Shown: positions 1 through 5,511 of the stretch, one piece after another
Layout: each line of letters begins with the position of its first letter
Numbering within the stretch: position 1 is the stretch's first letter
NCBI GenBank assembly: GCA_002068715.1
Contig: MWAR01000112.1
Span: 1-27,087 of the forward strand
DNA: 27,087 bases
Source of the DNA: a bacterium ADurb.Bin374
GTDB lineage: Bacteria; Riflebacteria; Ozemobacteria; Ozemobacterales; Ozemobacteraceae
Reading direction: 5' to 3'
Notes under the pieces: model-generated
The model's database searches: none
What the model saw: the letters and a program-made list of their open reading frames with translations, nothing else
What the model was told of the DNA's origin: nothing
Made by a program: the position numbers and the translations under genes

Positions 1-123
1 CGCCGGATACGCGAGGTCGAGCGCGTGCAGGCCGAGGGGCGCGGAAAACTGGTTGTGATCGTCGCAATACTCACGGCTGCGGCGGGGCTGCTCTTCGAGT
101 GGATCGGCAAGCATCTGACGTGA
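1..123 (+). CDS. C-terminal end of a small membrane protein (partial)
   Basis: The window opens inside a reading frame that ends at TGA 121-123, leaving 40 residues. The visible part has a basic, charged N-terminal side (RRIREVERVQ) followed by one strong hydrophobic stretch, about residues 17-35 (LVVIVAILTAAAGLLF), and a short polar tail (EWIGKHLT). This is the layout of a single-pass membrane protein. Because lipoprotein genes follow on the same strand, a holin-like or other small envelope protein of a phage late region is possible. The fragment is too short to assign a family, and the start lies outside the window. Confidence 0.6.
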   Translation, partial: RRIREVERVQAEGRGKLVVIVAILTAAAGLLFEWIGKHLT

Positions 124-131
124 TTGTGATT

Positions 132-149
132 CCCGGCAATGACGCCGGG
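132..149 (+). other. Small intergenic hairpin before the lipoprotein gene
   Basis: CCCGGC at 132-137 pairs with GCCGGG at 144-149 across a 6-base loop. No T-run follows, so it is not a typical intrinsic terminator. It lies 20 bases before the start at 170 and just ahead of the ribosome binding site, so it may affect RNA stability or translation. Confidence 0.4.
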
Positions 150-169
150 TCGGAAAGAAGGAGAGACAG

Positions 170-733
170 ATGAAAAAGTTGATGATGCTGGCGGCATTGG
201 CCGCTCTGATCACGGGCTGCGCGTCGGCCCCGAACGTGGACACCGGCAAGATCATGTCGGCGATTGTGAACGGCTACCTCACCTACGAGCAGATCAAGGC
301 GCTCAAGGAGGAGGCCGAGAAGGAGCAGGCCAGCGTCGAGGCGCCAGAGGCGGAGGTTGCGGCCCCAGTCGTTACGGAGGGGCAGGCGGCGAAGCCTGAG
401 GTCGCGCAGCCCGCAATCGTCCCGGCGTCCGGCAAGGCCGTGGCCGTGTTCCTGGGCAACCGGGCTACCTGCTCGTACTGCAAGAAGCTCGCCGCGCTCA
501 ACCCCGAGCCCTACATCGAAACTGTGTTGTCCGATGTTGACTGGATCGACGCGGACAAGGTCACGGCTTCGGCGACCTATGCGAAGTACCGCCCGAAGAC
601 GGGGTTCAGCTACCCCTTCATCCGGGTGTACGACGAGGACGGCGTGTTCAAGGGCGAGTTCGTCGCCCGCAACATGACCCTCGAAAAGATCGCCGCGAAG
701 ATCAAGGAGGTGTGCCCGTCATGCGCAGACTGA
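170..733 (+). CDS. Lipoprotein with thioredoxin-like domain
   Basis: A 187-residue protein with a strong Shine-Dalgarno AAGGAGA 7 bases before ATG. A basic start (MKKLMM) and hydrophobic core lead to a lipobox LITGC with the lipidated cysteine at residue 17, so it should be exported and lipid-anchored. Residues 45-90 are a Glu/Ala/Pro/Val-rich linker. Residues 91-180 look like a thioredoxin fold: a strand VAVFLG, then CSYC at 101-104, and a candidate cis-proline in YPF near residue 149, followed by strand IRVYDEDG. A second CxxC (CPSC, 182-185) closes the protein. A role in periplasmic disulfide chemistry or envelope modification is inference. The next lipoprotein gene overlaps its 3' end by 13 bases. 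Confidence 0.75.
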   Translation: MKKLMMLAALAALITGCASAPNVDTGKIMSAIVNGYLTYEQIKALKEEAEKEQASVEAPEAEVAAPVVTEGQAAKPEVAQPAIVPASGKAVAVFLGNRATCSYCKKLAALNPEPYIETVLSDVDWIDADKVTASATYAKYRPKTGFSYPFIRVYDEDGVFKGEFVARNMTLEKIAAKIKEVCPSCAD

Positions 734-1032
734 TTATTGTTCCCCTGATGCTGGTCTTGTCCGGCTGCGTGATCAGCCGCGCCAGCTTCAAGCCGGCCGT
801 GGCCGCTACGGCCACGGAGCAGGCCAAGCCGCCCGAGCTTCGCGTGTGGCGCGGGGCGGTACTGTATCCGTTCAAACTCAGCGGCCTCGAGTTTGACACG
901 GGCGGGATGCTCAAGCTCGGGGGCTACGAGACCGACGGCGGTGCGGCGGGATTCTGCACTGTGCTGGATTCATCCGGCAAATTCATGGGCACCATGTCTG
1001 CAACGGCGGCGAAAGCCGCGCTTGCAAAGTAG
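721..1032 (+). CDS. Short predicted lipoprotein
   Basis: A 103-residue protein. ATG at 721 is preferred because AAGGAGG at 704-710 is 10 bases upstream; a GTG at 712 in the same frame is too close to that site. The first 13 codon bases overlap the end of the previous gene, implying translational coupling. MRRLIIVPLMLVLSGC is a clear lipoprotein signal with lipobox LSGC and lipidated C16. The mature part, about 87 residues, is Ala/Gly-rich with no recognised domain. Two lipoproteins in tandem in a phage late region could suggest a spanin or superinfection-exclusion function, but the sequence lacks the proline-rich rod common in outer-membrane spanins, so no function is assigned. Confidence 0.65.
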   Translation: MRRLIIVPLMLVLSGCVISRASFKPAVAATATEQAKPPELRVWRGAVLYPFKLSGLEFDTGGMLKLGGYETDGGAAGFCTVLDSSGKFMGTMSATAAKAALAK

Positions 1033-1041
1033 GGAGGGCGC

Positions 1042-1587
1042 ATGAAGTATGGCGACGGGTTCTGGGTGGTGAAGGACGGGAAGCGACTCGCCGACCGGCG
1101 GTTTGCCTATCCGGAACTTCAGCCGTTCGAATATGACGATGGCACCGGCGATGTGGGCTGGTTCACGCTGGCCCCGTTCACGTTCGACTACGTGAAGCCG
1201 GGGGACTCGTCCGGCATGGCCTGGCGCTTCACCGTGGCCGGATGCCGCAATCCGACACTCGCAACAAGTTTCGATTTTGACGGCGCGTCAGTTCCGCAAT
1301 GCAAACTCATCCGCCCCCTTGTAAGAGACAAGATGGACCACCGCTGGATCGTACCGGCTTACGGCCACGATCTGGGCTATTGCGTGCACGGCTTCGGAAC
1401 CGGCTTTACTAAGGCGGATTGGGACAGGTTCCTGCTGGAGGTCGCAGAGGCCTACGGTGCGAACTGGGCCGACCGCAACAAGTATTGGGGCGTCGTGGCT
1501 GCCGTGGGCGGATTCGCATGGTCCAAGACGCCTAAAGAAACGGAGCATTACTGTGACCTCGTGACCGTCGCCAGAGTTGCGATATGA
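1042..1587 (+). CDS. DUF1353-type phage protein
   Basis: A 181-residue protein with GGGAGG just upstream of ATG, 9 bases after the previous stop. It carries the pattern typical of the DUF1353 family seen at the end of phage late regions: DFDGASVP (78-85), then PAYGHDLGYC (105-114), then an acidic helix with TKADWDRFLLEVAEAYGA (123-140), and a closing hydrophobic helix AAVGGFAW (153-160). The conserved Asp and His residues look like a metal or catalytic site, but the biochemical role of the family is not established to my knowledge. It is the last gene of the + strand module and is followed by a terminator. Confidence 0.75.
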   Translation: MKYGDGFWVVKDGKRLADRRFAYPELQPFEYDDGTGDVGWFTLAPFTFDYVKPGDSSGMAWRFTVAGCRNPTLATSFDFDGASVPQCKLIRPLVRDKMDHRWIVPAYGHDLGYCVHGFGTGFTKADWDRFLLEVAEAYGANWADRNKYWGVVAAVGGFAWSKTPKETEHYCDLVTVARVAI

Positions 1588-1648
1588 GGGAGACGAGAAA
1601 AGCATCCAATCCAAAAGCAGGCGCGCAGTCTCCCCGCGCACGCTTTTG

Positions 1649-1692
1649 CCGCCCTTCCGGTTACTCCTTGGCCGGAAGGGCGGATTTTGTTT
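1649..1692 (+). terminator. Intrinsic terminator at the convergence point
   Basis: A perfect 12-base stem (CCGCCCTTCCGG at 1649-1660, CCGGAAGGGCGG at 1672-1683) encloses an 11-base loop and is followed by ATTTTGTTTA on the + strand. It lies 61 bases after the DUF1353 stop and touches the stop of the opposite-strand HNH gene (1691). The T-rich tail is only on the + side. The - strand transcript would carry the same stem but an A-rich tail, so termination is probably mainly for the + strand. Confidence 0.85.
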
Positions 1693-2266
1693 ATTGCTCC
1701 AGTTGCCCGAGCGTGTAACGGTAGCCGTCGTCGATCTTGGCGGCGACGAGCACTTCACAGACGCCCTTTCCCGGAACATTCATTGTGTTTCCGACCGCAG
1801 CCAGCGGATGCAGGCGAAAGACGCTCAAGAACAGCTTCTTTCCCGTTTCTTTCACTTGCCATCCTGTAGCGCCAATCTCGACTGGCCTAGACCGCATCGC
1901 GTCCCACATCGACCGGAGAACCGTTGTCGTCAAATCGACAAACGACAGATTCCGGATGTTCTTCTCGTCGAAGTCAGGGCTGTTGGCAATGACCGCGCGC
2001 CGCACGGCGTCGACAGTGGCCCATCCGGGGTTCTCATGCACTTCCCGGATGTGGCAGGTGAAACACAGCGAAGCGCCGTTGTCGACGCAGTAGCGCGCGG
2101 TGTGTCCCCGCTGGCTCGTGAAGTACCAGTGGTGCGCCGTGAGCAGTTCGTCGCCGCCGCAGAGCAGGCATTTCCAGCCGTCGCGCTGCTTAACGCGTAA
2201 GGCCCAGTCGTCGTGCAGCGCCTTCTTGACCTTCGAGATTGAAGGCAGTTTGATCTTTTTGCTCAT
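1691..2266 (-). CDS. HNH-type nuclease
   Basis: A 191-residue protein. The ATG at 2266 (MSKKIK) is chosen because AAGGAT lies 6-7 bases upstream; a longer in-frame start at 2374 has no ribosome site and overlaps the MazG-like gene. The zinc/HNH core is CLLCGG (C33, C36), the double histidine in TAHHWYF (45-46), N63 in DNGASL, and CFTCH (C68, C71, H72). This fits a beta-beta-alpha-metal nuclease, as in phage HNH endonucleases. About 100 C-terminal residues have no recognised domain and could be a DNA-binding region. It is the last - strand gene, next to the terminator. It may be a free-standing homing endonuclease or a replication/packaging nuclease. Confidence 0.8.
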   Translation of the reverse strand: MSKKIKLPSISKVKKALHDDWALRVKQRDGWKCLLCGGDELLTAHHWYFTSQRGHTARYCVDNGASLCFTCHIREVHENPGWATVDAVRRAVIANSPDFDEKNIRNLSFVDLTTTVLRSMWDAMRSRPVEIGATGWQVKETGKKLFLSVFRLHPLAAVGNTMNVPGKGVCEVLVAAKIDDGYRYTLGQLEQ

Positions 2267-2285
2267 ATCGATCCTTAAAAAGAAT

Positions 2286-2348
2286 CCCGTCCGTTGCGTC
2301 TGTTCGAAAGGTTGTCTCAGCCACGCACCCCACTCGGGGCCGGACGGG
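2286..2348 (-). repeat. Long-range inverted repeat in the MazG-HNH spacer
   Basis: CCCGTCCG (2286-2293) pairs with CGGACGGG (2341-2348). The intervening 47 bases include a smaller CCCC/GGGG hairpin. On the - strand the outer stem is followed by ATTCTTTTTAAGG, so it could work as a weak terminator or as a structure just ahead of the HNH gene's ribosome site. No test is possible from sequence alone. Confidence 0.4.
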
Positions 2349-2354
2349 AAATTG

Positions 2355-2594
2355 TCAAAACTGTTTTCCGCCATGTTTGTGAGGTCTGGCCTTGTTAAAC
2401 TCGTGCTTCGCGATGATCGCCTCGGCCAGCCTGTAGCCCTTCGCGCCGGCCAGATCCATGCGGCGGATCACAATGTCGGCGAGTTCCTCCTCGACGGCGC
2501 TGAACTCGGGGATGTGCTCGCTCGGCGGATTGCCGTGCCGCAGGCCTTCCACGGCCTCCGAGACCTCGCAATGAATCAATGCCAGCGCCGTCAC
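2355..2594 (-). CDS. MazG-like nucleotide pyrophosphohydrolase, C-terminal part (frameshifted)
   Basis: Seventy-nine residues readable from a GTG at 2594. It carries the MazG all-alpha pyrophosphohydrolase pattern: EVSE (E10, E13), EELAD (E37, D40) and the family's usual ending, NKARPHKHGGKQF. Such enzymes hydrolyse (d)NTPs to (d)NMP and PPi. No ribosome site precedes GTG 2594, and the family's first helix is missing from this frame. That helix is found just upstream in another frame (see 2591-2671). The gene therefore seems to be a single MazG-like gene broken by an indel in the 4-base run at 2604-2607, or read by frameshifting. It is the first gene after the promoter at 2847-2883. Confidence 0.75.
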   Translation of the reverse strand: MTALALIHCEVSEAVEGLRHGNPPSEHIPEFSAVEEELADIVIRRMDLAGAKGYRLAEAIIAKHEFNKARPHKHGGKQF

Positions 2595-2671
2595 CGGATC
2601 AATGGGGTGTCATGCCACCCATGCCCTTTGGCGTTAATGTGGACCGCATGCTGCACATTTCGACAGCCCAT
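2591..2671 (-). pseudogene. Out-of-frame N-terminal segment of the MazG-like gene
   Basis: This 26-codon stretch reads VQHAVHINAKGHGWHD and then stops at TGA 2593-2591, overlapping GTG 2594. The segment AVHINAKGHGWHD is what MazG-like phage proteins carry directly before the LIHxEvSEA helix. Adding one base to the GGGG run at 2604-2607 joins it to the downstream frame as HDTPIDPVTALALIH. The best ribosome site nearby (AAGGAGAG, before ATG 2697) serves a third frame that stops at about 2602, so the true start is unclear and a second frame disruption is possible. Confidence 0.6.
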
Positions 2672-2727
2672 GATAAATCTAACACGTTCTCGTTCATCTT
2701 TCTCTCCTTTGTAAAAACAAACGTGCG

Positions 2728-2759
2728 GCCCCGCCTAGAACTTCCCAAGACTGCGGGGC
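2728..2759 (-). promoter_or_regulatory. Leader hairpin with T-rich tail, possible attenuator
   Basis: The region 2698-2846 between the promoter and the MazG-like gene has no gene. GCCCCGC (2728-2734) pairs with GCGGGGC (2753-2759). On the - strand the stem is followed within a few bases by TTTGTTTTT, directly before the ribosome site AAGGAGAG. This is the shape of a weak intrinsic terminator or attenuator. A second small hairpin (CCGCC 2812-2816 with GGCGG 2821-2825, loop ACAA) lies near the predicted RNA start. Confidence 0.45.
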
Positions 2760-2846
2760 GACGGATTCAAGCCAACACGGAGGACATTCTCGCCCCATAA
2801 TGGCGCACGTACCGCCACAAGGCGGCGATCAAAATCGCTTCATATA

Positions 2847-2883
2847 CATTATATCGCTGGCCGGGCCGCGGCTGTCGCATTTT
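2847..2883 (-). promoter_or_regulatory. Conserved phage promoter/operator block, copy 1
   Basis: On the - strand this block has a perfect -10 box TATAAT (2853-2848), preceded by AGCGA and an imperfect dyad at 2860-2872 (GCCG..GCC.CGGC). No -35 hexamer is seen at 17 bases. It matches the block at 16332-16368 at 32 of 37 positions, including TATAAT, AGCGA, most of the dyad and ACAGCCG. The predicted RNA start is near 2841 and leads to the MazG-like and HNH genes. It overlaps the stop codon of the gene at 2849-3178. An activator-dependent or dyad-repressed phage promoter is the inference. Confidence 0.65.
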
Positions 2884-3178
2884 TCCTGTAAACCTTTTCA
2901 GGATTGTGGAGGATGACGTGCGAACGCCCGAACTCGAGCGGCTCGGTACGGTCGACAGTCCAGCCGTAGAACATCATTTTGTTCCGAAAGCGCATCCTTG
3001 CACCGACAGGAAACGAGTCCGGGCGCTTCGTGGCGACGAACAGCTTGTCCGGCAAGTCGTCTTTGTAGACGACAATCGCACCATACGCCTCGTTTTCCGT
3101 CAGGTTGAAGGTCGGATATCCGCTCTTCAGAGTCCTAGGCTTTCCGACAAAGCCTGCTTTCTTTTGATGATTTTCCAT
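2849..3178 (-). CDS. Hypothetical protein, 109 residues
   Basis: ATG 3178 has GGAGA about 8 bases upstream and overlaps the end of the SF2 helicase gene by 52 bases, a larger overlap than elsewhere in this operon. The protein has a basic N-terminus (MENHQKKAG), a likely beta-rich middle (YGAIVVYKDD, KLFVATKRPDSFPVGARMRF, MMFYGWTVDRTE) and an Ala-rich tail. No family was recognised. Its last codons lie inside the conserved promoter block, so the Ala-Arg-Pro-Ala-Ile ending is fixed partly by the promoter sequence. Confidence 0.6.
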   Translation of the reverse strand: MENHQKKAGFVGKPRTLKSGYPTFNLTENEAYGAIVVYKDDLPDKLFVATKRPDSFPVGARMRFRNKMMFYGWTVDRTEPLEFGRSHVILHNPEKVYRKNATAAARPAI

Positions 3179-4821
3179 CCCCGTTTCTCCGATATGCTGC
3201 CGCGCACGGTCATATAGACATACGACAGCGAGTTCGATTTCTGTGAAAGGCGATCAATGCGCCCCTTGATCTGCTCCAGCGACATCGCCGTTTGGGGCAG
3301 TTCGATAAACAGTTCCGTCTGAGCCGACACGAGGTTGATGCCCGTGCCGATGCTCTTCATGTTGCCGAACAGGATGCGTTTGGCCGGATCGGTGTCGAAC
3401 GCCCGGCTCGCCGCCTCCTTCTTGCGGGCGTCGATCTCGCCGTTGACCAGCAGGCTCTCTTTGCGGAACTTCGCGTGCAGTTTCTGCAAAGGCTCCACCG
3501 ACCAGCCGATGACGACGACCTTCTCGTCCTCTTCCGACTCGGCCAAAAAGTCGCGCAGCCATTCTTCCGCGTACGGGATGAGCGCGTCGGCGGCGTTCCG
3601 GTTGGCCTCCCCGATGGCCGGGAGCATCTGTCCGGACGCGAGGATGTCCGACTTCGCCTCGTCGATCCGGAAAGCGCAGTCCCGCTCGATTTCCCAAAAG
3701 GCCACGCCATCGGGCGTCGTCTCAGGAATTTCGATGCGCAGATGCGTCTCGGTGACCGCCGGCAACTGGTCGATGACCTCGCTCTTTTTCTTGCGCAGGA
3801 TGACTGTCTTGTGAAGGATCTCTTTCAGCTCTTCCGTCCGCCGCGCCATCAGTTCTTTCGGCAGTTTCGCCCGAGCCACGTCGGCCCATCCCTTTTTGGC
3901 GAAACCTCCGCGCCAGCGCGAGGCGAACAGCCGGTTACGGACTTGCAATTCCGGCATAAAGGTATCCTCGAAAACGCCCTTGCCGCCGAGGATATCCGGA
4001 TTTATCAGGTTGCACAGGCTCCAGAGGTCAGCCAACTCGTTCACCAGCGGCGTCGCCGTGAGCAGCAGGACTCGCCCGCCGCACGCCTTGGCCAACTTCT
4101 CGGCGATGGGATATGTCTTCGTGCCGCTGTTGACGAAGTTGTGCGCCTCGTCCACCAGCATCGTCTTCGGTCCCGCCGAAATCAGGGTGTCCGCCCAGCC
4201 GGCAAGAATGTGGTGATTGAGGACGATCAGCTTTTTCCCTGCCAGTTCGTCGGGGTCCGGCGTGCGGCCGAACAGAACGGTGACTTCTTTCGGGTCACCG
4301 CCCCATTTTACCCATTCTCCGCGCTCCGGATCTCCCCAGTTGAGTTTGACGTGCGCCGGCGCGATGACGACGGCGGGCAGATACCTTTCCGGATCGGCCA
4401 GCATCGCCGCCAGCGAGGTCAGGGTTTTTCCCAGACCGACGCCGAAAGCCAGAATGCAGGCCAGCCCGTGCTCCATGAGCCACTGCCCGCCTTCCTTCTG
4501 AAACGGGCGCAGCGGCAAACCGCTCGTAAACGTCGCAGGACGCTTCCGGAAGAAACCCAGCCGTCTCTGCGTCTCGGGATCGTCCGGCGCAGGCACGGCC
4601 CCGAGGCGGTGCAATAGCGAGAGATTGTGGACGTTCACCGGAAGATGCAGGAGCGGGGTGCCGTCCGGAAGGGCGGAATAAGAGGGATGTCCCCACCATT
4701 CGCTCTCCCGGCTCCCGTTCTTGTCCCTGATGCCGGCCAGTTCTGCCAGCGCCAGCGACTCGGGCGAATCGCAGAAGATGGCCGCGTCAGTACGGCGCAG
4801 GATATATTTCGGTGCGGGCAT
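3127..4821 (-). CDS. SNF2-type superfamily 2 helicase
   Basis: A 564-residue helicase. ATG 4821 (MPAPKYIL) follows the upstream stop by one base. Visible motifs are LRPFQKEG before the ATPase core, Walker A GVGLGKT (127-133), DEAH (224-227), TATP (255-258), and in the C-terminal half GTGINL and QIKGRIDRLSQ (motifs V and VI). The order and spacing match SNF2-like helicases found in many phages, which remodel protein-DNA complexes or branched DNA in replication and recombination; strand separation is not implied. About 100 N-terminal residues precede the core and lack a recognised domain. It is the downstream end of the replication operon and overlaps the next gene. Confidence 0.9.
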   Translation of the reverse strand: MPAPKYILRRTDAAIFCDSPESLALAELAGIRDKNGSRESEWWGHPSYSALPDGTPLLHLPVNVHNLSLLHRLGAVPAPDDPETQRRLGFFRKRPATFTSGLPLRPFQKEGGQWLMEHGLACILAFGVGLGKTLTSLAAMLADPERYLPAVVIAPAHVKLNWGDPERGEWVKWGGDPKEVTVLFGRTPDPDELAGKKLIVLNHHILAGWADTLISAGPKTMLVDEAHNFVNSGTKTYPIAEKLAKACGGRVLLLTATPLVNELADLWSLCNLINPDILGGKGVFEDTFMPELQVRNRLFASRWRGGFAKKGWADVARAKLPKELMARRTEELKEILHKTVILRKKKSEVIDQLPAVTETHLRIEIPETTPDGVAFWEIERDCAFRIDEAKSDILASGQMLPAIGEANRNAADALIPYAEEWLRDFLAESEEDEKVVVIGWSVEPLQKLHAKFRKESLLVNGEIDARKKEAASRAFDTDPAKRILFGNMKSIGTGINLVSAQTELFIELPQTAMSLEQIKGRIDRLSQKSNSLSYVYMTVRGSISEKRGWKIIKRKQALSESLGL

Positions 4822-4822
4822 G

Positions 4823-5065
4823 TCAGTTCGTTCCGTTCCACATTGTCCTGAGCGCCTGCCGGGAGCGCAGGGGCTCGGTCTCATAGCCGCATTCGGGGCA
4901 GACCAGCACCTCTTTGCCGGCATACCCTTTTGCCCTGAACACAGGCAGCAGTTTGCAGGTACGGCATCGCTTCAGTTCCTCCGCCTGTTTGCCGGCCCTG
5001 CCGAAGCGGATACCACGCTCGGCAAGCAGACGGACGCCTTCGGAATCGTCGCAGATGTCGCTCAT
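4823..5065 (-). CDS. Small zinc-ribbon protein
   Basis: Eighty residues, beginning at an ATGA overlap (5065-5062) with the gene upstream and ending one base before the helicase start. Two Cys pairs, CRTC (C34, C37) and CPEC (C56, C59), form a four-cysteine zinc ribbon. The N-terminal helix is acidic and charged. Such proteins often bind nucleic acid or a partner protein. Tight coupling to the SF2 helicase suggests, without proof, an accessory role. Confidence 0.7.
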   Translation of the reverse strand: MSDICDDSEGVRLLAERGIRFGRAGKQAEELKRCRTCKLLPVFRAKGYAGKEVLVCPECGYETEPLRSRQALRTMWNGTN

Positions 5066-5511
5066 TTCGGTTTACCCTTCTGTGCTTGGTTTCCTTGCTC
5101 GTAAATTTCAAAGAGAACAGGATCGGAAACCGTGCAGAACTCCAATGTGACCAGCCAGAGCCGATGTCCGAAAATGCTGAATAGCGCGCTGCCGCTTACG
5201 CCTCGGCAGATGTATCTCCCGAAAATCAGCCCTGTGTGCCAGAAGAAGCGCGTGGGGTGTTTGAAGGTCAGCTTTCGCACCTTTTGCGTTTTCATAATCT
5301 TATCTCGAAACCGCCACCCTTGTGGTGGCGTCTTTAACAACCAGATCCGGCCCGAGAAGACCAGTCTGATCCGCTTCCACAGCGGAACGCGCCAGCAGGA
5401 CACCACCATCCCGTCCGTCCGGCACACGGGCAGATCGTTCGCCACCCGGTTGCCGAACAGCATGCCGTTGGCCTGCGGGAAGAAGACAGGCGACATTTCT
5501 TTATTTCGCAT
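5062..5511 (-). CDS. Possible fusion of two small phage protein families
   Basis: A 149-residue protein. ATG 5511 overlaps the previous stop as TGATG. The first half, with FPQANGMLFG, LPVCRTDGMVVSCWRVPLW and FSGRIWLL, resembles a small phage protein pattern (PQAN.x, VSCW, SGRIWL) usually found as a separate protein of about 60-75 residues. The second half (from M at codon 5295) reads as a Phe/Trp-rich protein, KHPTRFFWHTGLIFGR and ALFSIFGHRLWL, which also looks like an independent small protein. An internal ATG at 5295, with weak GAGATAAG upstream, could give the second half alone. Function unknown for both. Confidence 0.65.
   Translation of the reverse strand: MRNKEMSPVFFPQANGMLFGNRVANDLPVCRTDGMVVSCWRVPLWKRIRLVFSGRIWLLKTPPQGWRFRDKIMKTQKVRKLTFKHPTRFFWHTGLIFGRYICRGVSGSALFSIFGHRLWLVTLEFCTVSDPVLFEIYEQGNQAQKGKPK

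Noticed and set aside
721..1032. Outer-membrane spanin
   Set aside because: It has a lipobox but no proline-rich rod or embedded partner gene in another frame with a membrane helix, so the call is not supported.
3292..4617. A 441-codon open frame on the + strand
   Set aside because: Antisense to the SNF2 helicase core with all its motifs; no recognisable domain.
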